Assembly: GCF_019578655.1 (NCBI RefSeq)
Contig: NC_063263.1
Location: forward strand, 25,357,001-25,421,000
DNA length: 64,000 nt
DNA from: Ricinus communis
Lineage: Eukaryota; Streptophyta; Magnoliopsida; Malpighiales; Euphorbiaceae
Reading direction: 5' to 3'
The notes under the pieces are model-generated. The model was not told the origin of the DNA. It worked only from the letters and a program-made list of their open reading frames with translations, and made no database searches. Positions within the stretch are counted from its first letter, which is position 1. Every line of letters begins with the position of its first letter. Shown piece by piece: positions 24,640 through 36,568 of this stretch. Both the position numbers and the translations under genes were made by a program.

Positions 24640-26390
24640 TAATCAACATCTAGAATAACCAAAGATTCTAGTACATAACATGAATATGTATATAATAAAA
24701 TATTATGCTTTCACATAAATCATTCTATTAATAACCTCTTTCTCAAAGAGTTTTTATGGTACATATCTTTGAAAAGAGATAAGTCACGAGACATTGCTAA
24801 AAATCTTTCTTTGATTCTTTCTTGTTAAACCTTTTAACATATATGTTTATGTACTTAAAATTTAGAACATTCGTGCGGTTTGGAGCATCTATCTTTATAG
24901 ATCTCAATCCTGTAAAGTAAACTGCATGTTCTAACTCTCTATGGATTTATAAGTCTTGGGAGACTCGTGATAAAATAATTCTTACTTTTTCTTTATCTAG
25001 ATGGCCACAACATACAATATAAGAAAACATTATTATACTCCCACTAACCCCTTGATGTACACTTGTTTATTCTATTTAGTTTGATACCTTTAATTATATT
25101 ACTAATCAATCCTTTGATTAAGTATGTAACTTATTGAGTTTTCTTTACTCAACCAAATATTTCCATATTAGCTTTTCTCAAAAACTTATTTGCACTTTAA
25201 AGAATCTTATCTATTTAGATGGGTCCATCATAGTCTTCACTTGGTCAAACAATATGGTATCCACAATAAAATTTTATGGTTTGATACCAACTCTAAGAAT
25301 TAATGTCAAACATTAGTTCTTAATATAATAGTCTCATCAACAATGAGATTTAATTACATATTCTATAAGAGATCTCCATTTCTTATAAATATGTTGTATC
25401 ATACTACATACCAAAATTTATGTATATGATTAGCTTAAGGTTGTGCATCTCATGCTAAGCACTTTCAAGTTTTGCTCAATTTTAATGTTAGTTTATATAT
25501 CTAGATCTCTATCAAGATCTATCAAACTTCCACTACTTATTTCAGAAAAATTCTTTTCTTGAAAAATAACATATCCCAAACAAACACTTTTGTTTCAAGA
25601 GTATGATAGTGTTGATATCCGAAAACCCTTTTGGATATAATACAAACTTACATTTATTATATCAAGCCTCATTGCTTTATCTAATTGTACATGTTTCTCT
25701 TAAACATTACATACTAGTATATGTCCTATATACACTTTATTATGATCATATCATAAATGGAACATATTGGAGTTAATGGTTATAAGAGTATATATCCTAT
25801 GAGAAGGCTTACAACATTGTTTATTGATATAATTATGTCTCATAAAGTTTGGTTTCATCATTTTATGAAACTTTATCAATTTGAGTAATTGCAAATTATA
25901 GACATTCTAGTAATGATCCAAGTATTTCATATCATGATCTTATCTTGATATGATACTTTATCATAACTCTTTCTAAAAGTAAGCATACATCCTATGTATC
26001 ACTTAGGAATTCGACAAATGTGTCTTTCTTAAAGACAACTTGATTATAATATTGATTTCCTAAGATTTATAAGTTATATAACTTGTTTATGTTACTTATT
26101 TGTCTTAACATCAATTATATAATCCTTATGCCTATTTAGGATTGCTTTAGGTTTCTTGCAATAGGAATTTGTTTTCTTACTGTCATACAACCTTTTGTAT
26201 GAGTTTCTAGAAATATAAATCATTTAACTGAATAAGGCATCAATTGCCTTATATTATTAAATAAAATATTAGCAACAACTTTTCTAGAGAAAGAATTAAT
26301 AACAATTATTAATTCAAAATAAGAAAAATAAAACTAATAACTAAACTAAATTGCAACAATTGTCTTCAATCTAGTATATTCCTTCTTTTC
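24640..26390 (-). pseudogene. Highly degenerate Copia pol remnant
   Basis: Read on the - strand, short stretches resemble Copia polyprotein. Around 25500-25640 the translation keeps pieces like the conserved post-integrase segment ending in FSRKEFFLK, followed by an acidic run with stops. It lies immediately downstream (on -) of the Copia gag remnant at 26391-26940, as expected for element order. Stops and frameshifts are too many to define domains. Confidence 0.45.
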
Positions 26391-26940
26391 AGAATTAGAA
26401 GGTTGTTCTTACTTCTTATCCCTCAAAGTAACGCGATAAACCTTGCAATTTTTTCTTCAATGTCCTTCCTTCCCATAATAGTAACACTTTTCTTTATCCT
26501 TGTCGACACCTCCAATAGCCTTTAAGGATTTCTTGAGCTTCTAGGCTTTATTCCCTTTTTCTCCTTAAGACTTACTCTTAGCGGTCTTAAAAGGTTCCAC
26601 CATTAGAACAAATCCCTTTTGCTTATGTATGGTGCCCTCCGCAGTCTTTAACATATTAATAAGTTTGAGTGTCATAGTATCCAACTTATTCATATGAAAG
26701 TTCATAACAAACTGTGAATAACTATTAGGTAGAGATTGCAAAAATAAGTCTATATTTAATTCACGGTCCATCACAAAAGCAAGACGCCCTAGATATTTAA
26801 TATATCTAAGAATCTTTAGTCAATCTGTATTCACAAATGCACCATCGGCCATTTTGCATTGGAACAATTCCTTTGAGGTCTCATATCTTTCAGTCCTTGA
26901 CTACTCATCAAACATTTCCTTCAAATGTGTTGACCTAAAA
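26391..26940 (-). pseudogene. Copia gag remnant (UBN2-type)
   Basis: The ORF at 26774-26565 reads DRELNIDLFLQSLPNSYSQF, then FHMNKLDTMTLKLINMLKTAEG, characteristic of plant Copia gag (UBN2 family). A decayed zinc-knuckle region follows on the - strand at about 26400-26560. The frame is broken, so it is non-functional. Confidence 0.75.
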
Positions 26941-27044
26941 GTAAATTGATCTTTATTTTGATCTTAACACCCAAATTGAATACTGTTAACATCATGTTTA
27001 AGTGACTAGATGACAGTGTGTTAAAAGATATCAAATTGGCTAAA

Positions 27045-27551
27045 GCTTCCATAAGCTTTCAATGAAGAATTGTAAAAAGACCTAAAAAGCGCGATGGTGC
27101 TCTTCATGTGGTCAAAATTATCCAAGTGGTTAAAAACTCCATCTAACAACCTCCCACTAATGAAGTGACACTTGGAAGTCAAATGGTCAACACCTTAAGA
27201 AGCGCGAGGGCGCTCTCGTTTGAGTCATAAGACTCAAAGTGGCAAATGATTTTGCAATTGGAAGCGCAAGGGTACTTCTGAGCGTGACGAAGACAAGTGC
27301 AAGGGTGCTTTTCACATTTAATGCAACGTCAGTAACCGTTGAAACCTCAACCATCAAGTCAGAGTCACGTGTCTGGAGCCATTAGAGCCCCAATGACTCT
27401 TTTCAGAAAGAGCGAGGGCGCTTTTCATGACAACAGGCAACCTTTTGCCATGTCAAAAAAATTTGCATTTAATGATTTTGGGACCTTTTGTAACGTCTCT
27501 AAGAGGTAGGTATGAGTATAAATACCCCTCATAAAGACTTGAGAATATAGG
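27045..27551 (+). repeat. Left copy of a 507-bp direct repeat (Copia LTR segment)
   Basis: Begins GCTTCCATAAGC and ends GAATATAGG. The right copy is 29460-29966, also 507 bp, with only about ten differences by eye. Both include the LTR promoter GAGTATAAATACCCC. Sequence upstream (about 26950-27044) looks like the earlier part of the same LTR. Confidence 0.9.
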
Positions 27552-29459
27552 GTGAATGAGTGCTCCACTCTTAATTGTAGGTGCTTCCATACGAGTCATT
27601 TGGCCAACTTCCCGTATAATTTATCTGTTCATAGTTATAAGAACAATGAGCAACATCACTATACAGTGGACAATCATTACTCAAATGTAAACCACAATAA
27701 AATTCACAAAAAAATTGAGATGAAAGGATAGTAGTGGAGAGTTGATCGGTAGCCCTGCAAAACGATTCCACTCGAGCTTCTAAAGATGCACGGGTATCCC
27801 AATTTTTAGCACTCTCTTGGTTCCTAATCCCATTTTCCAATGCGTCATACAAAGAGTTTGAGTTTAGCATTGAACCTCCTTATCATTCACTATCTGAATC
27901 ATAAACTTAAACTAAATAAATATGTACAAATAAAATAAAATAAATAAACAAATAAAAATAAAAAAAATGGCTAAATTAACAAATAGCAAATTTCACTCTA
28001 GTTTTCAAACATTCCCCGGCAACAGCGCCAAAAACTTGATGTGTGCTACTTGTGTTAGCTATAATCTAAGGCAGTGTACCTATCGATGCAGTCTAGCACT
28101 AATAGAGAGTATCAAGGTCGTATTCCTCGGGAATGTGAAAGCCCAAAGTTACTCCTTTGTTCTTTGTTATATTAACCTAAAATAAATGATGAATACTTTC
28201 TAAACTAACTAATAGCTATAATCTAAGTTCTAAGGGAGATGCAAGAGTAATTGATAACTAAAATAACTAAGGCAAGAGAGCAAACCCAAAGGGAACCTAA
28301 ACTAGTTGGCAATCAAACAAAAGATTAAGGATTGTTGAATCTAATTATGCTGCCCGTGGATGAATTCTTAACCGAATTCGGTTTCTCTCTCGAGATAACC
28401 GAATTCCTAAATCTAATAACCTAAAGTTGGAATCTCTTCCTAACGATTGATTCTTAAATTAGCATTAAGCTTTAATCCGCCTCTATTAAGCTTTGTTAAT
28501 TCTTAATCCGGCTAGTTAATTATCCTTATCTCTAAGCGATTATTAACCAGTTCTTGCTATTCAAAATTCCAAATGCCAAATGGACTTCTCAATCACACAA
28601 AGCAATCTAAACACATAATTCACAACGTCTCATGAATAATGATTATCTTATTAATACTGAAAGCAAGAAGAATACAAAACTAATCTAAACAATCCAACAA
28701 TATAATACTAAACCAACATAGTAAAGAAATCCCAATGGATTTAATCAATCTAGCTAATCATATTCATTATCAAAATACACAAGAATTCAATTACAACAAT
28801 GAGCAAAGGTAGAGAAAACCCGATTACACCCTTGGATGAGAGTAAACAGCCCCAATTCCTCTTGCTCGAATTGAATCGATTCTTGTTCTCCTTGCTCAAT
28901 TTGAAAACCAATCAACGAACCTCGCCCACTCTTCAATCCTCGAAGAGAATACGATTGAAACCTTGATCCAAGTCTCCTTTTCCCTTGGTTTCGGCTCAGA
29001 AAACCCTTTGAGAAAGAAAAGTTTGGGTTTGGGACGTTCTCCCCCCGCTCTCATTTTCTTTCTTCCTCTCTTCTTTCTTTTAACTAATTCCCCCTGTCGC
29101 CGCCAACACGTCCGTGTTCCTGACCGTGTTAGGAACACGGTCTGGGGTTCCTGGCCGTGTTACTCTCTGTGGCCATGCTCCATAAGATCTACTTCTTCTT
29201 TGATGTCCAACACGACCGTGTTGCTTCCCGTGTTGGGAACACGGCCATGTTCAGCTTCCTCATACTCGTACTTAGCTTGTTTCAGCAGCTTCGGCGTCCA
29301 ATTATGCTCCAATTCTTCCCTTTATCATCCTCTCATTTCTTTTGGACCTGATGCACACAAACAGACCCATAGGGTGAGTGTTGGGACCAATTCACATCCA
29401 AATGTCCATAAAATCAATCTTAAAAACCCCATTTAGATGTGTGTATTTTACGCACATCA
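27552..29459 (-). mobile_element. Athila-like Gypsy fragment: 5' LTR, PBS and gag piece
   Basis: On the - strand the order is LTR (29459-28037, TGATGTGCG...GCACACATCA), then a junction reading TTTTTGGCGCTGTTGCCGGG (28035-28008), the primer-binding-site signature of Athila-type elements, then a short gag-like ORF (27870-27571). The LTR is 1423 bp. It contains several CACGGCCATGTT/CACGGTCTGG-type motifs at 29100-29250. Everything beyond the gag piece is missing, and the fragment ends abruptly at 27552. The ORFs at 28896-29138 and 28963-29436 lie in the LTR and are not genes. Confidence 0.8.
27571..27870 (-). CDS. Short gag-like ORF of Athila-like element
   Basis: A 99-codon ORF begins about 170 bp after the primer-binding site. 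Residues 45-75 contain CEFYCGLHLSNDCPL, a degenerate zinc-knuckle-like CxxxCGxHxxxxCP as seen near the end of Athila gag proteins, followed by an Asn/Tyr/Ser-rich tail. The capsid domain expected upstream is absent, so an internal deletion brought the gag C-terminal part close to the leader. No evidence of function. Confidence 0.55.
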   Translation of the reverse strand: MLNSNSLYDALENGIRNQESAKNWDTRASLEARVESFCRATDQLSTTILSSQFFCEFYCGLHLSNDCPLYSDVAHCSYNYEQINYTGSWPNDSYGSTYN

Positions 29460-30438
29460 GCTTCCATAAGCTTTCAATGAAGAATTGTAAAAAGACCTAA
29501 AAAGCGCGATGGTGCTCTTCATGTGGTCAAAATTATCCAAGTGGTTAAAAACTCCATCTAACAACCTCCCACTAATGAAGTGACACCTGGAAGTCAAATG
29601 GTCAACACCTTAAGAAGCGCGAGGGCGCTCTCGTTTGAGTCAAAAGACTCAAAGTGGCAAATGATTTTACAATGGGAAGCGCGAGGGTATTTCTGAGCGT
29701 GACGAAGATAAGTGCAAGGGTGGTTTTCACATTTAATGCAACGTCAGTAACCGTTGAAACCTCAACCATCAAGTCAGAGTCACGTGTCTGGAGCCATTAG
29801 AGCCCCAATGACTCTTTTCAGAAAGAGCGAGGGCGCTTTTCATGACAACAGGCAACCTTTTGCCATGTCAAAAAAATTTGCATTTAATGATTTTGGGACC
29901 TTTTGTAACGTCTCTAAGAGGTAGGTATGAGTATAAATACCCCTCATAAAGACTTAAGAATATAGGTGTGTGATTGTGTTATATCCAAACTCTTGCAAAT
30001 TTGTTTCTCAAATTTTTATACTCAATTTTCTTCTTCATAGTGTATTAAGTTGAATCCTATTTTTCAAATAAAGCTCTAAAAGGTTATTGTAGGTATTAGA
30101 AAAATAAGGAATTGGTTGTTGAGTAACCATTCAATACTTAACGGTTTAGGGACTTAGTGAGAGATTAGTTCATTAAGGGAAGAGGTTAAGTGTTAGCCTT
30201 AAAAAACACAAGTTATTATGTCAGAGATTGTAGTGGAATACTCAAGTGTGATCTTGAGGAGTAGATGTAGGGATGATGGTTCTCGAACCACTATGAACCT
30301 TTATGTCAATTTCTATAATCCTAATTCTCTTCCAATTCTCCTTAATCTTCTTTAAATCCTTATATGACTCCTAAGTTAATTTTTTTCCACAATTTTTGAG
30401 GTCACCAATTCAACCTCTCTTGGTTCCAAGGGACACCA
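29460..30438 (+). mobile_element. Copia 5' LTR (5' truncated at the Athila junction)
   Basis: The LTR carries the right 507-bp repeat copy, a TATAAATA box near 29932, and ends near GGGACACCA just before a primer-binding site complementary to initiator tRNA-Met (TGATATCAGAGC at 30441-30452). A Copia gag follows at 30494. The beginning of the LTR is missing here but is preserved to the left of the insertion. Confidence 0.8.
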
Positions 30439-30440
30439 AA

Positions 30441-30452
30441 TGATATCAGAGC
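30441..30452 (+). other. Copia primer-binding site (tRNA-Met type)
   Basis: TGATATCAGAGC differs by one base from the common plant Copia PBS TGGTATCAGAGC. It sits between the LTR end and the gag start. Confidence 0.85.
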
Positions 30453-30493
30453 TAGAACATTCTTAGCAAGCTTCATCGGTAGTGTAAAGACTA

Positions 30494-32053
30494 ATGGCAA
30501 CCAATGAAGGAGCTCAACACCTCAAGCCATTTTTTGATGGATTCGACTATGCCTTTTGGACATTCCATATGGAAATCTACTTTTATTCATATGGCCTTGA
30601 GGTGCGGGACTATGTGATGAATGAATGGAGGGCTCCTACCGTAGTAAAAAATGGTGAAGAAAGGATTTTCCCTAGAGAAGAATGGGTGGATGCTTATAAG
30701 AAGCATAATCACAAGAATAAGTAAGCAATGACCATTCTTGTGATTTTCCTCTCTAGAGAAGAATGTGGGAGAGTGCAACATTACATAATGGCTCATCAAA
30801 TTTGGAATGAGGACCAAAATGATGAAGTCACTTGCTATGAGTGTGGAAAGCAAGGACACATCAAACCGGATTGTCCCAAATACTTAAAGAGGAAGAAGGG
30901 AGACAAAGAAAAGAAAAGTGCTTAAAAGCTATTTGGAGTGACGCATCCTCATCCTCTAATAATGAGAGTGAAAGAGAGGAGGAGGCCAATCTTTGCTTCA
31001 TGGCCAACTTGGAAGATTCACATGAGGTATGCTCCACTTCTCATTCATGCACTTCTTCATCTTCTTGTTCATTTTCTCATTCTTTTGGTGATGATGGATT
31101 GGATGATGAGGATGAGCTTTTATAAAATATGCTTTAAAAACTAAGTTTTTATGAAAACAAATGCTCAAGCTTGGAAAAAGACCTTGAGAGGTCAAAAAAT
31201 GAAATTGCTTCTTTAAAAACTTCCAATGAGTATCTAAAGAATCATTGAATGAAGTTTTAAATGAAAAGCTTTTTAAAGAAAACAACACTTTGAAAAATGA
31301 AGTTGAGGAGCTGAGGAATTTAATTTTAGGATTTCATAAAGGAAAAAAGTCTCTTGATAAACTATTGTATCTCAAAGACATCCCCTTGAGAGACATGGAC
31401 TTGGGTTCAATAGAGCTTCATCTTCCACACATCAAACATCAAACATCCAACACCATAATCTTTATTAAGGCCACTCAACCTCCAACCATTGTGAGAAACT
31501 CCAATAGAGTCTCAATGGACAAAGTGCACACTAAACCTTTCGTTCAAAAGAAAGGGAAAGGTACACATGCTCTAAAGGCTAAGCCAAAAGAAACAAGACA
31601 TGCATTCATGTGTAGGAAATCAAAACTTAATGAATCTTGCTCATGCATGTATGATGATGTGAATTGTGTGAGGTCCAAACCTCAAGCGAAAGTTGCTAAG
31701 AAGACCAAATCTAATCCTAAGGTCACTTGCCCTATTGCATGAGAGTTAGATATATCAACGTCAAGTACCAAATAAGGAAGCATCTTTTTATAGACAAAAT
31801 TTCCAAAGCTAACTTCAAAGGAGCGAACTTTGTTTGGGTACTTAAAATCAAGTGATTTAACCTTCTTTTATAAGTGTGTATTAAATCTACAAGCACAAAT
31901 CTTTAGCATGTTTATAGTGGATGTTCAAGGCACATGTCAGGTGACAAAAGCCTCTTTGTAAGTTTCAAGAAATATGATGGAGGCAAAGTTACATTCAGAA
32001 ATGATACCAAGGGTAAGGTAATTGGCATTGGCTCCATTGGTAAGGATGGTAAA
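30494..32053 (+). pseudogene. Copia gag-protease remnant (Sirevirus-like), broken
   Basis: The start reads HLKPFFDGFDYAFWTFHMEI, the Copia gag N terminus. A TAA interrupts it at about 30722, and most of the capsid is deleted between HQIWN (about 30805) and the zinc knuckle CYECGKQGHIKPDC (30833-30874, CX2CX4HX4C intact). An acidic SSSSNNESEREEEANLCFMA stretch (30950-31005) and coiled-coil-prone ORF (31245-31742) follow, typical of Sirevirus-like Copia. Around 31905-32050 the protease/GAG-pre-integrase region is recognisable in a broken frame. The element stops at 32053 where a foreign LTR begins; the rest of pol was not found. It is non-functional. Confidence 0.8.
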
Positions 32054-35000
32054 TGTCACGATCCATTCCGTGGGCCCGTGACCGGCACCTAGGGAATGGG
32101 TAGGCTTAAGGCCACCGAATTCCGTAGTAAGCCTTATAGACCAATAATTCAAATAAATAGCTAACAAAATATAATTAATCATGACTGACATTTCATAAAT
32201 AATTCTATCAGATCTTCATAACATCACACGTCCAACATGGACCAAAATAATCACAACAAAATTAAAAGTTCTCTACTGCGGATAGTCTAGAGTAAACAAT
32301 AACAAAAGTATGAAGTACATGTTATTTACAAAAAGTCCGAAGGAGAAGAAGTCGGACTGTCAAAATACAGGACGACGAGGAACTTTAACTGTCACGTGAA
32401 AAATAAAATTGAGACTGTCAGTCTCAGGAGTGAGTTAAAATCAAATAATCTTGTGACTATTGCACTCTTCACAAAAAATAATAATTATTACAATTAGTAT
32501 AACAAACCATGTACATCAAATACGAATTATATTATAATTTAAAAATGAAATACATTTTTACTTTTGCAGGATGAGTGGCTCAGTAGAACCCTAACTCCAA
32601 TTACTAGTAGCCTTTTGGCTCTCTTAATCCAACAGGTCTGGCGCCCAGAGAGCAAAGCTCGATCAGGGTCCTTACCTCCAGCCTAAACACTTGATTTCCA
32701 ACCAAGCCGGTGCCCAGAGAGCATTGCTCGACCAGGGACCTTACCTCCGGCAATCAACTCTACTCAGCCTAGAGAACAATGCTTGACCAGGGCAAAAATC
32801 TATAAATACCTTGTTACCTGTCTTTAATCATTAACGGTGCGCACACGGTCCTGATGTAACCCATCAAATGGCATGTTCTACTAAAGTCTCATCCCTAAAG
32901 CACAATCAACATATATAATAATAATCATGGTCTAACAAAATCATTCAACACATATCAAAAACAAAGATTTAGAATGTCGAGGAAACAACATGCAATTTGC
33001 ATGGAAAAATAATAATAACGATTGTATGAATATAACATTAACTATCAAAATAACGATATAATATTACTAGTAACAATATTAAAATTATTCTCAGTAAGTA
33101 ATAATTAAATGAAATTATTTATATTGTGATACTAATAATCATATTAAACATGAATTTTAAAGTAGCATATCAAATTAGGCTTGGCAATAGTGTAGAGATT
33201 ATGTGACTTTAACTCACAGTTCTAATGCGTTCCGTAGTCCGCTCCTACGCCTCAGGTGGAGCTGGCGGGAAGGCTGGATTATCTAGTCACGAAAAATATA
33301 CAATTAATAGATATTCTTAAATTTTTCCTAACTTAGACTCGGGAAATCTGTCAAAAATTTGGCAGAACTTTCCCTAAATTACGGACATTTACTCCCTGTA
33401 AAATGGGTCCAGAACCTACCATAGACACATCAAATATGTTGGAATTAAATAATAGGAGTCGGGCCACAAGAAAAACATTAATATTTTCCCGACTCCGCAA
33501 CACCACAACACAAATAATTAAATCCAATTTATTTTTAAATTAGCCATCACAAGCGATTAATAGCCACAATAATTTTCTAATATTACAACATAATTTTCAA
33601 AGTCTAAATAAAATTATACTGAGTCGAAATTGAAATATTTCACGCGTCCAGAAAACACCGGGGTCCGAAAGCCGGACCTGCCCACAGTGTGCTCGATCCT
33701 TTAGTTACCTTGTGAGCATTTATTAGAGGCACCCATCGTTCTCAGACTCGGCGCCCGTCGTCCTCGTACTCGATACCCGTCCCTCTAGATATTCACTCAA
33801 ACACACATTTCTATTAAATAGCTCACATTCATTCTTAAGTCTTTAACATAACAATTGTACATATGGTCTGATAATATCCCCATCGGCTAGGTGGTTTGAA
33901 TTTAATCCTATAATGCAATTTGAAATCCCAATTTTACACAATGCTATGCATCAATTATAATTTATAGGCATATACTCATCAACATGCTCATATGCACCAC
34001 TTAATTGAAATAAGATGCAAACGCAAATGAAATTTGGGAATATATATATATACATATTATACAACTCACAAATATGGTGCGCCGCTACTCCGTTCTCGAT
34101 GCACTAGATGACTCCGGACCATCAAACCACAACTCAAAATAAAATTAAGAAAAAAGGGAAATAGAATAGCCTAACTCTAACTCATCTCCGAACCAAAGCA
34201 ATAATTAACTGAAAATCCATAATTCAATTCAAAACACTAATATTGCATAGCCAAAATGATTAAGATGCAAAAGAGCTTAAAAAGGCCATAAAAAGTGACT
34301 TTAGGGTCACGCAATCCGTGTCACCTAAATAAGGTAAATTCTGCTTAGCCCGTGCAGAATCCTAGAAACCCTTTTTGTTATTTGATACGGCCCGTGCCAA
34401 ACTATGAAGAAATCCTGCACGTCCTGTGGATGCTAGCAAAAGCTAAATTTCTACTTGAGCTATATGGTCCGTGTTGAATTTTCATAGGAAAACTGCATGC
34501 CCTATATGCCGCAGCCTAGAAAATAGAAAAATGAAAAATTTCGTCTCTCAAACACCATCAAACTCAAATCCAATTGAGCCAAATCTATCAAGCTTAAATC
34601 ACCAGGAACTCATGCTAGAACACGTGCATAAAACTATTTTCAAACGAGTTTAACACTAAACACAAGACCCACAATAATCTCATACATAATTACTAAAATG
34701 AAACCATCCATAATAAGAAATGAATATGCAAATCATGCTTTACCTCAATTTTTACCCAAAACAAAGAGTTAACCTTGAACTAAGAGAGTAGAAGAATGGA
34801 GAATAGGGTTTATCTTTAAAGATAAAGTTAATGATAATCCTTGTTATTAATTACTTGATTAAAGAAAGATTTGGTTAGAATTTCTAGGGGTAGTTAGATT
34901 ATAGAGAATGAGAGGAAAGAAATAAAAAGAATAGAGAGAAGAAAAAAAAAAGAAAAAGAGGAAGAAGAGAGAGAAAATGTGTAGAGAATATGGAAAGAGA

Positions 35001-35083
35001 AAAGAGAAGGAAATGGATATAATGAATATATAAAGGGAAAATTACAATTCTATCTTTTCCTACTGCGGAAGACCTAGTTAACA
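32054..35083 (-). mobile_element. Gypsy-type LTR, about 3.0 kb, reverse orientation
   Basis: On the - strand it starts TGTTAACTAGGTCTTCCGC (35083) and ends GGAATGGATCGTGACA (32054): canonical TG...CA with the GTGACA end common in plant Gypsy LTRs. A TATATATTC promoter-like motif near 35030 (-) is followed by a pyrimidine-rich leader and GTCATCTAGTGCATCGAGAAC (34115-34095). It cuts the Copia protease region at 32053. A second, more diverged copy in the same orientation follows immediately, so no matching target duplication is visible. The 60-codon ORFs in it are fortuitous. Confidence 0.7.
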
Positions 35084-35698
35084 CCTAAAAAAAACTAAAT
35101 TCAAACTGTCAGTCTCAAAAGTGAGTTAAAATCATATAATCAAACTATACTAACAAACACTCATACAAGATAAGATAAATATTTATTTATACATATATAT
35201 AAAAGAGTACACACTACATACATACATCACGTCATTACTATATTAATTTTATTAATCAGAAGTTAGGACGAGAATAGTAGTAGAATCCTAGACTCCAATT
35301 CCACTAGCCCGTAGGCTCTCGTATTTTCAATAAGACTAGTGCCCAAAAAGTAAAGCTCAACCAGGATTCTTAAATCCAGTCGGTCACTTAATTACTAATA
35401 CAGCCGTCGCCTAGAGAGCTAAGCTCAACCAGGGACCTTTCCTCTAGTAATTTCTGAATCCATAAGCCTAGAGAGCTATGCTCGACCATGGTATATCTTA
35501 TATATACTTGTCTCTATTTTTTCCACCGATGCACATGCGGTCCTAATGTAACCCACCAGGAGGCACATTATATTGTCATCTTCATCCCAAAATACTTATA
35601 GACAGTAATAAAAATAATAACCATGATAATAATTAATAAATAATGATTCTACATTTAACATCATAAATTATTATGGCATAATGGCAAAATATCAATAA

Positions 35699-35735
35699 CA
35701 ACAACAATAATAATAATAATAATAATAATAATAGT
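35699..35735. repeat. AAT microsatellite
   Basis: About 12 AAT/ACA-like triplets in a row, with further AAT runs at 35774-35790 that border the MITE. Confidence 0.9.
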
Positions 35736-35791
35736 GACGACGACATTACTGATTAATAATGATAATAATAGTCCTAATAATAATAATAATA

Positions 35792-36568
35792 AGGGGTAAT
35801 TACTATTTGCCCCTGTATTTTTTTATATTATACTAGTTAGCCCCTAACATTTAAAAAATATATCTTTTCATCCTTCTATTTTACAATTTTAGACTAAAAA
35901 CCCCTTCCGTTAAAACTTCTGCTAGGAAATCGTTAATTAGGTTTGGTTTTGTACTATTTGCCTATTAAATTTTTGTGTAATATACAAATTGCCTCCTATA
36001 TTTTATTTATTGCACTACAATCCCGTTGCGTTCTCAAAGTCAATATAAATAAGGATCTAAACTGATAAAAGCAATATATTTTGATCTTCAAATTTCTTAT
36101 CAAAGTTACAATTCTACTGTAACAAAATTAATAATAATAATACTATCTATTTTATTTTAACAATATAAAAGTTAAATTATATAAATTTTAGATATTTTGA
36201 TTGATATAAATACTTTTAAGATATTTAAATTTTATTAAAATTTGATTGTACTAAAGATTAGAGTAATTAAAGAACACTAATTAATTATTTTTATACAAAC
36301 ACTAAAATTGATTTTGGTATGAAAATTAGACAAGGGGGTTTTAGTATAATAAATAAACTATAAGGGGCAATTAGTATATTACACCAAGGATTAAGGGGTA
36401 AATAGTATAACACCAAAGCTAATTAATGATTGTTTAACGAAAATTCTGACGGAAGGGGTTTTTAGTATAAAATTACAAAATAGAAGGATGAAAAATATAT
36501 TTTTTAAATGTGAGGGGGTAACTAGTATAATATAGACAAATACAAGGGATAAATAGTAATTTTCCCTA
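35792..36568. mobile_element. MITE with terminal inverted repeats over 100 bp
   Basis: The first ~130 bp (AGGGGTAATTACTATTTGCC ... CCCCTTCCGTT) reappear reversed at the right end (ACGGAAGGGGTTTTTAG ... TAGTAATTTTCCCT). There is no coding sequence. Both flanks are AAT repeats, consistent with a roughly 9-bp AATAATAAT duplication as in Mutator-like elements, but the microsatellite hides the exact duplication. It is inserted in the older LTR copy. Confidence 0.85.

Noticed and set aside
28963..29436. 157-codon ORF in the Athila-like LTR
   Set aside because: It lies entirely in the LTR on the strand opposite to the element and shows no domain.
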